In this document: positions 8,726 to 17,450 of the stretch, piece after piece
Position numbering within the stretch: position 1 is the first letter of the stretch
Layout of the letters: every line of letters begins with the position of its first letter
DNA from: Chitinophagaceae bacterium
Lineage (GTDB): Bacteria; Bacteroidota; Bacteroidia; Chitinophagales; Chitinophagaceae
Length of the DNA: 64,000 nt
Assembly (NCBI GenBank): GCA_018335935.1
Contig: JAGXRG010000057.1
Coordinates: 1-64,000 of the forward strand
Direction: 5' to 3'
Notes under the pieces: generated by a model
The model's database searches: none
What the model saw: only the letters and a program-made list of their open reading frames with translations
What the model was told of the DNA's origin: nothing
Translations under genes and position numbers: made by a program

Positions 8726-9760
8726 TTATGCAATTTCCCAAACTTCTCTTCCTCTTAATAATTTATCTAAATCGCCTTTTCCTTTTGAAGTAATGATTTC
8801 TTCAATTTGCATGGCCATTACGTCTTCGTAACAAGCTCTATCTGTTTGATAAAATACACCAAATGGTCTTGGTAAATGCTGATCTAAATGTGGACTATCG
8901 AACATTCTTACCAAGGTTTGTGCTTTATAAAAATCTTTTTCATCGTGTACCCATAAATCATCGGCACTAATGCCATTTCCAATTTCAACAACAATTGGTT
9001 TAAACCCATCTAATTTAATTCCCTTGTCTTTGTTTGCACCAAAAATTAATGGCTGACCTTGTTCTAAGAATAAAGCTTCATCTGCTTTTGATGATTTTTC
9101 TGTAAAAACTGCAAATGCTTCATCATTAAAAATATTACAGTTTTGATAAATTTCTACGAATGATGAGCCTTTGTGTTGATTAGATCGTATTAAAATTTGT
9201 TGCAAATGTTTTGGATCACGATCCATACTACGTGCAATAAATGTTGCATCTGCACCCATAGCTAAGGCTAAAGGATTGAAGGGATGATCTATACTGCCAA
9301 ATGGAGTGCTCTTTGTAATTTTATTTTCTTCTGAAGTTGGCGAATATTGTCCCTTTGTTAAACCATAAATTTGATTATTAAAGACCAATAAATTCACATC
9401 AAAATTTCTACGTAACAAATGAATGGTATGATTGCCACCAATGCTTAAGCTATCGCCATCTCCACTAACTATCCAAACACTTAACTCAGGTCTTGATGCT
9501 TTTAAACCACTCGCAACAGCAGCAGCTCTACCATGAATACTGTGCAAACCATAAGTATTCATATAATATGGAAAACGACTACTACAGCCAATTCCAGATA
9601 CTATAACAATATTCTCTTTTGGTATGCCTAATGTGGGCATTACTTTTTGTACTTGTGCCAATATGCTGTAATCGCCACAACCTGGACACCAACGAACTTC
9701 TTGGTCAGTAGAAAAATCTTTAGCTGTTAAAACTGGAGGGGTAATAGTTGCTTCGCTCAT
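8726..9760 (-). CDS. korB: 2-oxoacid:ferredoxin oxidoreductase, beta (TPP-binding) subunit
   Basis: A 344-residue subunit that binds thiamine diphosphate and a [4Fe-4S] cluster. The Cys ligands are visible as C25 and C28 in WCPGCGDY and C59 in SGIGCSSRF. The TPP motif begins GDGDSLSIGGNH at about 100 and runs to NNQIYGLTKGQYSPTS. Family members oxidatively decarboxylate 2-oxoglutarate (or pyruvate) to the acyl-CoA while reducing ferredoxin, and the strong NNQIYGLTKGQ match favours the 2-oxoglutarate type. The partner alpha/gamma subunit is normally directly upstream in Bacteroidota, but here the upstream neighbour is kup and no alpha gene is in the window. Confidence 0.9.
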   Translation of the reverse strand: MSEATITPPVLTAKDFSTDQEVRWCPGCGDYSILAQVQKVMPTLGIPKENIVIVSGIGCSSRFPYYMNTYGLHSIHGRAAAVASGLKASRPELSVWIVSGDGDSLSIGGNHTIHLLRRNFDVNLLVFNNQIYGLTKGQYSPTSEENKITKSTPFGSIDHPFNPLALAMGADATFIARSMDRDPKHLQQILIRSNQHKGSSFVEIYQNCNIFNDEAFAVFTEKSSKADEALFLEQGQPLIFGANKDKGIKLDGFKPIVVEIGNGISADDLWVHDEKDFYKAQTLVRMFDSPHLDQHLPRPFGVFYQTDRACYEDVMAMQIEEIITSKGKGDLDKLLRGREVWEIA

Positions 9761-9849
9761 ACAAAATTAAATTGCAATAAAGGTAGTGATAGTTTGTAAA
9801 TATTTAATCACTACTGACTAATATCATTATAAAAAAAGTTTAAAATAAA

Positions 9850-11829
9850 TTACCTGTTATCGTAAGTTCTTTTAAGCTTAAAATGCTGAATAGGTGCAAC
9901 TATTAATGGGAATTTTTCTACAACTACATTACTGGCATCTAATCCAAAACCTCTTTCTTCACTCAAGCTAATTTCTTTTAGCCAGAAATAAATCTTCATG
10001 ACTACTCTTTCAAAGAATGGCAATTCATTATCCTGACTTAAGAACTTCTCCATAACAATGAATTGAAAATCGCCAATGATATCACTCTTATCGAAACTAT
10101 TATACTCATGCGGAAAAATAACTTCTTTATTGGCTACTAAATCTTGCACTACTTTTTTGAACATGAGGTTGATTTTTTGTTCAACTCTAAATCCTAAATT
10201 AAAATCAATTCTTACAATATCATTAGGCACAATATGATCAACAGTATACTCGCAAGTATTGGGTTCATCTAAAACATTTACATGCACAAACCAATATATA
10301 TCTGCACGTTTAGGATTTTTACTTAAAATAGAATAAATGATTTTATGCTCAATTTCTTTAGAAATATTTGAACTTGTCATGTATACTAAATGAGTAGAAT
10401 ATTTAGGTATAGACTTATCGTTGCTCAATTGTTTTATTTGAGGAATATAAGGTGCCAAACGTACAAACTCGGTATAACGATTTTTGATTTTTTTAGATCT
10501 ATACCAAGCATACATAATTATAAACATCATACCACCTATTAATAAAGTGATATAACCACCATGAGGGAACTTATCTAATAAAGAAATAAAGAATGCAGAC
10601 TCTATGATAATATAAATAAATAAGAAAAGGTAAATTAATAAAGGTTTTACTCTATGTAACACCATATAGTTGGCATATAGAATTGTAGTAGCAATCATAG
10701 TAACAATAATGGCTAATCCATATGCAGCTTCCATTCTAGCAGATTCTCTAAAATAGAGCACCACAGCAGAACAGCCTAAAAACATTAAGAAGTTTACTGC
10801 AGGTACAAAAAGTTGTCCTTTCTCTTCTGAGGGATAACGAATTTTTAATTTAGGCCAAAGATTTAATCGTAATGCTTCACTTATTAAAGTAAAAGAGCCA
10901 GAAATCATTGCCTGGCTAGCAATAATAGCAGCACATGTTGCTATTATGACACCTGTTAAAATAAACCATTGAGGCATTACATCGTAAAACGGATTAATAT
11001 TTAAAGCTGCTTTAGTTTGTGCATCTACAAGTAAGCCTTTATGATGTGCTAATAAATATGAAGCCTGACCAATATAGTTTAATAATAAACTGGCCTTAAC
11101 AAAACCCCATGTAACACGAATATTTTTCTTACCACAATGGCCTAAGTCAGAATATAAGGCTTCTCCACCTGTAGTACAAAGAAACACAGCACCCAATAAC
11201 CAAAAGCCTTGAGGATATTGTGTTAAAAGCTTTATAGCATAATAAGGATTGAAAGCTTTAAAAACAGATAAGTCATCTAAAATATGTATACCCCCTAAAA
11301 CAGCTAACATGCTAAACCAAACTAGCATAATAGGGCCAAACAATTTTCCAATAGATGCAGTACCAAATTGCTGCATAAAGAAAAACAAAGCCATAATAAC
11401 TAATACAATTAATACAACTGTATCTTGAGTAATGTTATTTAAAGCGGGAAGTTTTTTTATACCTTCAATTGCAGAAGTAATTGAAATAGGAGGGGTAATA
11501 ATACCATCTGCTAAAAGGGCTGCACCACCTATCATTGCTGGTATTACCAACCATTTTTTTCTTCTTCGAACTAAAGCATAAAGTGCAAATGTTCCGCCCT
11601 CGCCTTTGTTATCAGCCTTCAATATCATGACTACATATTTCATTGTAGTTTGCATAGTGATGGTCCAGATAATACATGACAAAGCACCAATAATTAAATC
11701 TTCAGAAATTACTTTATTGCTAATAATAGCATTAAAAACATAAAGAGGTGAAGTACCAATATCTCCATAAATAATTCCAAGAGCAACTAGTAAACCTGCA
11801 GCGGTAACCTTATTAATATGTTTTCCCAC
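9850..11829 (-). CDS. kup: Kup/HAK/KT-type potassium uptake transporter
   Basis: A 659-residue inner-membrane protein. The N-terminal signature ALGIIYGDIGTSPLYVF is diagnostic of Kup. About twelve hydrophobic segments span residues 10-440, including ADGIITPPISITSA and LCTTGGEALYSDLGHCG, followed by a cytoplasmic C-terminal domain of about 200 residues. Kup imports K+ with protons. The only suitable start is GTG at 11829 (MGKHINKV), because no ATG precedes the first membrane segment. A TAnnTTTG-type box lies 27 nt upstream at 11856-11863. It is divergent from the secreted protein gene at 12005. Confidence 0.95.
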   Translation of the reverse strand: MGKHINKVTAAGLLVALGIIYGDIGTSPLYVFNAIISNKVISEDLIIGALSCIIWTITMQTTMKYVVMILKADNKGEGGTFALYALVRRRKKWLVIPAMIGGAALLADGIITPPISITSAIEGIKKLPALNNITQDTVVLIVLVIMALFFFMQQFGTASIGKLFGPIMLVWFSMLAVLGGIHILDDLSVFKAFNPYYAIKLLTQYPQGFWLLGAVFLCTTGGEALYSDLGHCGKKNIRVTWGFVKASLLLNYIGQASYLLAHHKGLLVDAQTKAALNINPFYDVMPQWFILTGVIIATCAAIIASQAMISGSFTLISEALRLNLWPKLKIRYPSEEKGQLFVPAVNFLMFLGCSAVVLYFRESARMEAAYGLAIIVTMIATTILYANYMVLHRVKPLLIYLFLFIYIIIESAFFISLLDKFPHGGYITLLIGGMMFIIMYAWYRSKKIKNRYTEFVRLAPYIPQIKQLSNDKSIPKYSTHLVYMTSSNISKEIEHKIIYSILSKNPKRADIYWFVHVNVLDEPNTCEYTVDHIVPNDIVRIDFNLGFRVEQKINLMFKKVVQDLVANKEVIFPHEYNSFDKSDIIGDFQFIVMEKFLSQDNELPFFERVVMKIYFWLKEISLSEERGFGLDASNVVVEKFPLIVAPIQHFKLKRTYDNR

Positions 11830-11855
11830 AACTAGAAAGTTAATGTAACAAAATA

Positions 11856-11863
11856 CAAATGTA
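11856..11863 (-). promoter_or_regulatory. Predicted -7 promoter box for kup
   Basis: On the minus strand this reads TACATTTG, an exact match to the Bacteroidota -7 consensus TAnnTTTG. It lies 27 nt upstream of the kup GTG start, which would give a short leader. No convincing TTTG -33 box is seen at the usual distance. Confidence 0.45.
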
Positions 11864-11947
11864 TAGTTAATTCAATTGGTAGAATTTTTTTTATGCCAAC
11901 GGTTTTAAAAGTTAATATAGTTAAATTAACTTAAAGCTTACTTATTG

Positions 11948-11980
11948 TTTGGGAAAAGAATAAGAGAACTACTAATTTTG
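11948..11980 (+). promoter_or_regulatory. Predicted promoter (-33 TTTG, -7 TAATTTTG) for the secreted-protein gene
   Basis: TTTG at 11948-11951, a 21-nt gap, then TAATTTTG at 11973-11980 match both halves of the Bacteroidota sigma-A promoter. The ATG at 12005 is 24 nt downstream. The same spacing is seen before kdsD. Confidence 0.6.
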
Positions 11981-12004
11981 GTTACATAAGAATAATTTGA
12001 ATTT

Positions 12005-13555
12005 ATGAAGCACTTTTTAATTGGGATGATTTGTATTTGTGTTGTATTTAAAGCAAATGCTCAAAGAATCATATACAGTGAACCTGATAGAGATGATATT
12101 AGAGATTTTAAGTTTGAAATTATTGGTAAAATTGATAACAACTTATTGGTTTATAAAACTGCTAATACCAACCATTATATCAGTGTTTATGATGAAGACA
12201 TGCAGCAAACAGATAAAATTAAAATAGATTATCTTACCGAAAGAGTTTATAATGTAGATTTTGTAAACTACGCTGATTTTGCTTATATGTTTTATCAATA
12301 TCAAAAAAAAGGTGTTATATACTGTATGGCTGTTAAAATAGATGGTAAAGGTAAAAAGGTGGGAGAGCCCATAGAACTTGATACTACAAATTCAAGAGAA
12401 GTACAGAATAATAGAATTTACTCATTTGTTCAAAGTACAGATAAGAGCAAAATCATGTTCTTTAAAATCAATACTACTTTAGATAAATATCATCAAATTA
12501 CAACTATTCTCTTTGATGATAAATTGAATAAAATGAATAAAGCTACTGAAGCTGTTCCTATGAGAGAACGCAATAGCTTTTTATCGAGTTTCGAAGTAAG
12601 TAACAATGGCAATTTTGCATTTATAAAAGCTATAGGAACTAGTGGTAACGATAATATTAATCAATTGGTATTAATTATTAAAGAAGCCTATGCTCTCAAC
12701 TTTAACTACATTAACATTACCAAAAAAGAGGGTGTATTTTTAGATGAAATAAAGCTTAAAGCAGATAACACAAATAATAGATACATCATTACTTCGTTTT
12801 TTGCAAATAAAAGAAGAGGAGATATTCTAGGTTTATATGTAACTATTTATGATAATATTAATCACAGCGAAAAACTAAATACCACTGTAGTTTTTGATAA
12901 CGAGTTTAGAACAGATGCAAAAACTGAAGGCAATATTAAAAACGCATTTAACGACTTTTTTATTAAAGATATAATTGTTAAAAAAGATGGGGGATTTTTA
13001 CTAAATGCCGAGAATGAATATAATTCAACCAGAAATAATACCAATAATTTTAGCAGATGGGATTATTTAGATTATATGAATGGACCCTTTGGTAATAGCG
13101 GATTTTACAATTTTGGTAGCCCTTTTTATGGCTTTGGTTCTCCTTTTTTTAACAACCCCTATGGCTTATACCGAAGCAGAAGTTTTTATAATATTACCCG
13201 ATACTATGCAGATAACATTGCTATAATAAGTCTAGATTCAATTGCCAAACCACAGTGGACTAATGTTATTAGAAAATCTCAATTTGATGATAGAACAGAT
13301 GCTTTTATTGGTTATGGAACTTTTAATGCAGGCAATCAAATCAAATATTTGTTCAATGTTTTAGAGAAAAATAAACTTATTTTAAACGAACAAAGTTTAA
13401 CTCCTTCTGGTCAAATTATCAGAAGCTCTACATTAAAAAATTTAGATAAGGGTTATGAGTTTATGCCAAGATATGCTAAACAAGTAGGAGCTTATGAATT
13501 TATTGTTCCTTGTATGTATCGCAGTTACCTTTGTTTTGCTAAAATTGATTATTAA
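12005..13555 (+). CDS. Secreted protein of unknown function with an aromatic/Gly-rich segment
   Basis: I do not recognise a family. The 516-residue protein has a signal peptide (MKHFLIGMICICVVFKANAQ) and no further membrane segments, so it should be periplasmic or outer-membrane associated. Most of it looks like alternating beta strands (many VYDE, FDDKLN and VIFD-like stretches), compatible with a beta-propeller-like fold. Residues about 355-400 are low complexity, rich in Phe, Tyr, Gly, Pro and Asn (FGSPFYGFGSPFFNNPYG). A convincing promoter precedes it. The DUF6427-like membrane gene starts 5 nt after its stop, so they likely form a two-gene operon. Confidence 0.75.
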   Translation: MKHFLIGMICICVVFKANAQRIIYSEPDRDDIRDFKFEIIGKIDNNLLVYKTANTNHYISVYDEDMQQTDKIKIDYLTERVYNVDFVNYADFAYMFYQYQKKGVIYCMAVKIDGKGKKVGEPIELDTTNSREVQNNRIYSFVQSTDKSKIMFFKINTTLDKYHQITTILFDDKLNKMNKATEAVPMRERNSFLSSFEVSNNGNFAFIKAIGTSGNDNINQLVLIIKEAYALNFNYINITKKEGVFLDEIKLKADNTNNRYIITSFFANKRRGDILGLYVTIYDNINHSEKLNTTVVFDNEFRTDAKTEGNIKNAFNDFFIKDIIVKKDGGFLLNAENEYNSTRNNTNNFSRWDYLDYMNGPFGNSGFYNFGSPFYGFGSPFFNNPYGLYRSRSFYNITRYYADNIAIISLDSIAKPQWTNVIRKSQFDDRTDAFIGYGTFNAGNQIKYLFNVLEKNKLILNEQSLTPSGQIIRSSTLKNLDKGYEFMPRYAKQVGAYEFIVPCMYRSYLCFAKIDY

Positions 13556-13560
13556 TTACT

Positions 13561-14544
13561 GTGATAACTATTTTCAGAGATAAATCTATTCTAACTATTT
13601 TTAGTTTAATTGCAATCTGCTTGGTAACGCATTTGCACATTTTTTTTACCCCTGTAGAAATTTATACCACTACTAAAAGTGGAATTATATCAGATATTTT
13701 AGATAAGTATATAGTATCTATTCCAGCATTTATTATTAATGTTCTTTACATTTTTATTATTTTAATACAATCTATTAGACTCAATATTATTTTAAATAAT
13801 CACAAACTCTTTAGCAAATCAGGATTTACAACTGCTTTAGCATTTATTTTGTTTACTGGCCTTTTTACCAATGCCTATGAGTTTAGTGCTGCATTAATTG
13901 CAAATAGTTTAATCATCTGGATTTTTAGCTTTAGCATTAAACTTTACAATCACAGTTCACCCAAAGCTTTATTATTTAACTTAGGTTTATTAGGAAGTTG
14001 CAGTATTTTACTATTTAAACCTTTAGCTTTAATAACAATTGGATTATTATTTGCACTTCTCATTTTACGTGCTTTTAAATTAGTTGAGTGGTTAATTTTT
14101 ATATTAGGATTAATTACTCCATTTTATTTATTATTATCTTTCTTGTACCTCAATAATAATTTAGAATACATTCAAAACTTTATTCCAAATTTTCATTTTC
14201 AATTTCAGCTTGAGCAAGACCCTTGGTATTACTTTACTTTATCTACAATTATTTTATTTGCTTTATCTGGATTAATAACTTGGTATCCGAATAGTAATAG
14301 AATGGTTATTCAGAGCAGAAAAAGCTGGGGAGTAATTTTAATATTTTTTATTTTAGCACTTTTTGGTGTATTATTTATTAATCACCAAAAATTTCATACA
14401 GAAATATTATGCCTTGTGCCGTTGGCAGCTTTTGTGTCTAATTTTCTTTTATATCCCTCCAAAAAAATATTGATTAATTTCTTTTTAATCATTATTGCAA
14501 TAATAGTAGCACATAAAAATATGCTATTAATTATGGGAAACTGA
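13561..14544 (+). CDS. DUF6427-like polytopic inner-membrane protein
   Basis: A 327-residue, very hydrophobic protein with about nine to ten predicted membrane segments and few charged residues. The N-terminus MITIFRDKSILTIF and the overall layout resemble DUF6427 proteins, which are found in Bacteroidota and have no known function; this family call is from memory of the pattern and is moderate. The start is GTG at 13561, because no ATG lies between it and the preceding stop at 13555. The 5-nt spacing suggests translational coupling with the secreted protein upstream. It converges on pdxH, 10 nt apart. Confidence 0.75.
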   Translation: MITIFRDKSILTIFSLIAICLVTHLHIFFTPVEIYTTTKSGIISDILDKYIVSIPAFIINVLYIFIILIQSIRLNIILNNHKLFSKSGFTTALAFILFTGLFTNAYEFSAALIANSLIIWIFSFSIKLYNHSSPKALLFNLGLLGSCSILLFKPLALITIGLLFALLILRAFKLVEWLIFILGLITPFYLLLSFLYLNNNLEYIQNFIPNFHFQFQLEQDPWYYFTLSTIILFALSGLITWYPNSNRMVIQSRKSWGVILIFFILALFGVLFINHQKFHTEILCLVPLAAFVSNFLLYPSKKILINFFLIIIAIIVAHKNMLLIMGN

Positions 14545-14554
14545 TTCTAGTTGA

Positions 14555-15193
14555 TTAAGGAGCCAACCTTTCTATTTTCCAAATATGGTTTTCGAGTGTA
14601 AAAGCTATTCTATCGTGTAATCTGCTAGCTCGGCCTTGCCAAAATTCAAAATAATTTGGAATAAGCTTGTACCCGCCCCAATGTGCTGGTCTTTTAATAT
14701 TTTCTCCAAACTCTGCAATTATTTTCTTTTCATTTTCTTCTAAAACAGAACGACTACGAATGACTTTGCTTTGTGGCGAAGCACAAGCCCCAATTCTACT
14801 AGCTAATGGTCTTGAGTTAAAATATGCGTCATTTTCTTGGTCTGATATTTTTTTTACAACACCTTCAATTCTAATTTGACGTTGTAATTCTTTCCAAAAA
14901 AAACACAATGCAGCATTTGGATTTTGTAATAAATTTTCTGCTTTAGCACTTTTATAATTAGTAAAGAATGTAAATCCTTCTTTATCAAATCCCTTTAATA
15001 AAACTATTCTAGTTGTGGGTTTATTTAAAGCATTTACCGTTGCTAGGTTCATAGCATTGACTTCATCAATATCAGAAGACAAAGCTTCATTCCACCATAC
15101 TTCAAACTGCTGTATTGGATTTGGTAAAACATCAGCTTCGTCTAATGTTTTCAAGGTGTAATCTTTTCTAATATCAGCAATTAATTTATTCAT
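14555..15193 (-). CDS. pdxH: Pyridoxamine 5'-phosphate oxidase
   Basis: A 212-residue flavoenzyme, the usual PdxH length. It oxidises pyridoxine or pyridoxamine 5'-phosphate to pyridoxal phosphate using FMN and O2. FMN and substrate motifs are visible: RIVLLKGFDKEGFTFFTNY (about 58-76), CFFWKELQRQIRIEG, YFNSRPLASRIGACASPQS, and the C-terminal signature FEFWQGRASRLHDRI ending in IERLAP. It starts at ATG 15191-15193 and appears to be a single-gene unit. The product serves PLP enzymes such as the aminotransferase at 6269. Confidence 0.97.
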   Translation of the reverse strand: MNKLIADIRKDYTLKTLDEADVLPNPIQQFEVWWNEALSSDIDEVNAMNLATVNALNKPTTRIVLLKGFDKEGFTFFTNYKSAKAENLLQNPNAALCFFWKELQRQIRIEGVVKKISDQENDAYFNSRPLASRIGACASPQSKVIRSRSVLEENEKKIIAEFGENIKRPAHWGGYKLIPNYFEFWQGRASRLHDRIAFTLENHIWKIERLAP

Positions 15194-15270
15194 GAAATAA
15201 ATTTACTACAAACTTATTCAGCACGTATTGTATAAACTATGATTTAAGTCAGTATGATTTTTATTATTCA

Positions 15271-16089
15271 TTAATCGTTTCTGTTCTTACTAAAAATCCA
15301 AACAAAAATAGACACACTAATAATTACAATTAACCAAAGCCAGCTTAAATCAATAATTTTTTTAAATAATGTTGATGGTTTCTTTTTATCTTTTTCTAAC
15401 ATTAGCAAACCAATATCTCTTGCTAAAACACGCATTGATGCTGAATCTAAACCATCGTATGCCTGACCCAATCTGCCCCTCATCTGATAGTTTTTATCTA
15501 ACAATGCAAATCTTCCAGTATGTGCAAACACAGGACTAACAGGCTCTGTACTTAGTTTATCTATTTTTAATTCTTGAAAAATGAAATTATAAATTGAGTC
15601 TCGATTACCTGTTAAAAGCCACCAATTATCTGGATTAATATTAAAGTTATCGGCATATTTTTTTAACTGAGGAACACTATCGCTTTCTGGATCTATACTT
15701 AAAGAAATAAACTGAACTACTGAAGTATCTACTTTTAATCGGGATGAGCCGCCTGTTTTAAATGATTCTTGTAAGGTCTTCATGCTTCTGGTAAGTCTTG
15801 GACAAATTCCTGCACAATGTGTAAAAAATAAATCAATTACTATGGTTTTATTTTTAATATCGTATAAGCTTACTGTATCGCCTAACTGATTAACTAATGT
15901 AATATTTGCTGTTTTATGCCAAATACTATCGTAAATAGTTTTGCCATTTTTTTCTATAACCTCAACATCGTCTAATAATAACTTACGGGGTAATTCAACT
16001 GCATTTTCTCCATAATATTTTAAAATAAGATAACAAGATACAGGTACAAGAATAGTTAGGCAAAGTGCTATGATTGATCTTTTTTGCAT
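15271..16089 (-). CDS. SCO1/SenC-type copper chaperone with two membrane anchors
   Basis: A 272-residue thioredoxin-fold protein that delivers copper to, or reduces cysteines of, the CuA site of cytochrome oxidase. The Cu ligands are present: C92 and C96 in FFTHCAGICPR and H190 in PVFAHTGRFALLD. An N-terminal hydrophobic segment (about 7-24) anchors it. Unusually, a second segment lies at the C-terminus (WLWLIVIISVSIFVWIF, about 250-267), so both ends appear tethered. It follows the subunit IV gene on the same strand, after a terminator hairpin at 16125-16152, so it may depend on read-through or its own promoter. Confidence 0.92.
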   Translation of the reverse strand: MQKRSIIALCLTILVPVSCYLILKYYGENAVELPRKLLLDDVEVIEKNGKTIYDSIWHKTANITLVNQLGDTVSLYDIKNKTIVIDLFFTHCAGICPRLTRSMKTLQESFKTGGSSRLKVDTSVVQFISLSIDPESDSVPQLKKYADNFNINPDNWWLLTGNRDSIYNFIFQELKIDKLSTEPVSPVFAHTGRFALLDKNYQMRGRLGQAYDGLDSASMRVLARDIGLLMLEKDKKKPSTLFKKIIDLSWLWLIVIISVSIFVWIFSKNRND

Positions 16090-16124
16090 ATTAATTTAAA
16101 TGAGCACTGCAAAGGTAAGTGAAT

Positions 16125-16152
16125 AAAAAAACCATCGCTAAGGAGATGGTTT
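16125..16152 (-). terminator. Rho-independent terminator at the end of the cytochrome oxidase operon
   Basis: On the minus strand AAACCATC, an 8-nt loop and GATGGTTT are followed directly by a T run. It lies 23 nt after the subunit IV stop and before the SCO gene, so it would end or attenuate the long respiratory transcript. Confidence 0.75.
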
Positions 16153-16174
16153 AATATTGTATATTTTTCCTGAA

Positions 16175-16642
16175 TTAGTGTTTTTCTTCAGCTTTTATTT
16201 CGTGAGTTTCTGTACCTTTTTTATCATGTGCTGGTGCTGCCCCATGATGTACTTTTTCTTCTACTTTAATTGTTGTTTGTTCTTGTAAATGCTTATCGTA
16301 AGTATTTCTTAAGTTTTTATAAGAATTTCCTTCGTATAAAAAAGAGATAATAAACCAAACAAAAAGTAACAAAGGCACAACAATAGTCATGATCATATTT
16401 TTTATTTCATGCTTTAAGTGCATAAAATAAGCAACTATATAAAAAGCTTTAGCCATCATTAGAATTAGAATTGTTCCTTTTAGAAACAATACCATTGTGC
16501 TGCTCATTGTATCGTTTGATAAATACATCCAATAACCTAATGCCAATTCTATTAAAGTTAGGATAGATAAGATCCAGGTTATTTTCCAAATTTCTTTTTT
16601 TGCTGCAGCGTATGTTTCTGCGTTGTAATTATGATGTCCCAT
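16175..16642 (-). CDS. Cytochrome c oxidase subunit IV family protein
   Basis: A 155-residue small membrane subunit with three hydrophobic segments (about 20-40, 50-72 and 83-103) of the prokaryotic subunit IV (CtaF/COX4_pro) family. MAKAFYIVAYFMHLKHE is the recognisable motif. It stabilises the oxidase and has no redox cofactor. The soluble tail (about 110-155) is rich in His, Lys and Glu (VHHGAAPAHDKKG). It lies 29 nt after the subunit III gene and is the last gene before the terminator at 16125-16152. Confidence 0.9.
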   Translation of the reverse strand: MGHHNYNAETYAAAKKEIWKITWILSILTLIELALGYWMYLSNDTMSSTMVLFLKGTILILMMAKAFYIVAYFMHLKHEIKNMIMTIVVPLLLFVWFIISFLYEGNSYKNLRNTYDKHLQEQTTIKVEEKVHHGAAPAHDKKGTETHEIKAEEKH

Positions 16643-16671
16643 GCTTAAATTATTTTTCTTTTTCTGTTATT

Positions 16672-17352
16672 TTATACAAGATAGAAAAGTGTAAATACAA
16701 ATACCCAAACTAAATCTACAAAGTGCCAATATAGACCTGCTTTTTCTATCATTAAATAATGTCCTCGTTTTTCAAATGTATTATTCAGCGTCATGATTAA
16801 CATTACAATATTAATAACCACACCACTAAATACGTGGAAACCATGGAAGCCAGTAATAGTAAAGAAGTAATTGGTGAAATTAGTAGTAGCATGTGTTCCA
16901 TCTGCATTAACAAATGGATTACTACCCCACCAAGCACCTTGATGAAATAAGTGAGTCCATTCCCAAGCTTGACAGCCTAAGAACATTGCACCGCCAATAA
17001 TGGTTAATATTAAATTACGAACCACCCCTTTTTTATCTTGATGATGACCAGCTTGTACAGCCAAAACCATTGTAACTGAACTAACAATTAAAATAAAGGT
17101 CATTAAACTAACAAACACCAATGGTGCAGCAGCTGAGCCTTCTGGTTTAAAAGGATAAGAACTAAATACATGGTTTGGATCGGGCCATCCATTAGTTGAA
17201 AAACGAATTGTACCATATGAAATAAGAAATGCACCAAAAGTGAATGCATCACTCATTAAAAAGTACCACATCATTACTTTTCCATACTCTAGGTTGAAAG
17301 GGCTTTTACCGCCATTCCACCATTTTGTGTTTTGTACTGCTGTTGTTGACAT
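16672..17352 (-). CDS. ctaE: Cytochrome c oxidase subunit III
   Basis: A 226-residue membrane subunit of the heme-copper oxidase. It shows the subunit III pattern MMWYFLMSDAFTFGAFLISY, GCQAWEWTHL, ITGFHGFHVFSGVVINI and the ending AGLYWHFVDLVWVFVFTLFY. The subunit binds lipid and supports proton uptake by subunit I. A second, shorter subunit III homologue lies immediately upstream (17451-18023), so the cluster encodes two. Spacing to its neighbours is 98 and 29 nt on the same strand. Confidence 0.95.
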   Translation of the reverse strand: MSTTAVQNTKWWNGGKSPFNLEYGKVMMWYFLMSDAFTFGAFLISYGTIRFSTNGWPDPNHVFSSYPFKPEGSAAAPLVFVSLMTFILIVSSVTMVLAVQAGHHQDKKGVVRNLILTIIGGAMFLGCQAWEWTHLFHQGAWWGSNPFVNADGTHATTNFTNYFFTITGFHGFHVFSGVVINIVMLIMTLNNTFEKRGHYLMIEKAGLYWHFVDLVWVFVFTLFYLV

Positions 17353-17450
17353 AAGTTAGTCTAAAAATTTCGTGGCAAAAATATCTGGTTATTATTAAAA
17401 TTGAAGCAATTCTCTCAATTATTTTATCAGAAAATTAAACTGCTGCTTCT

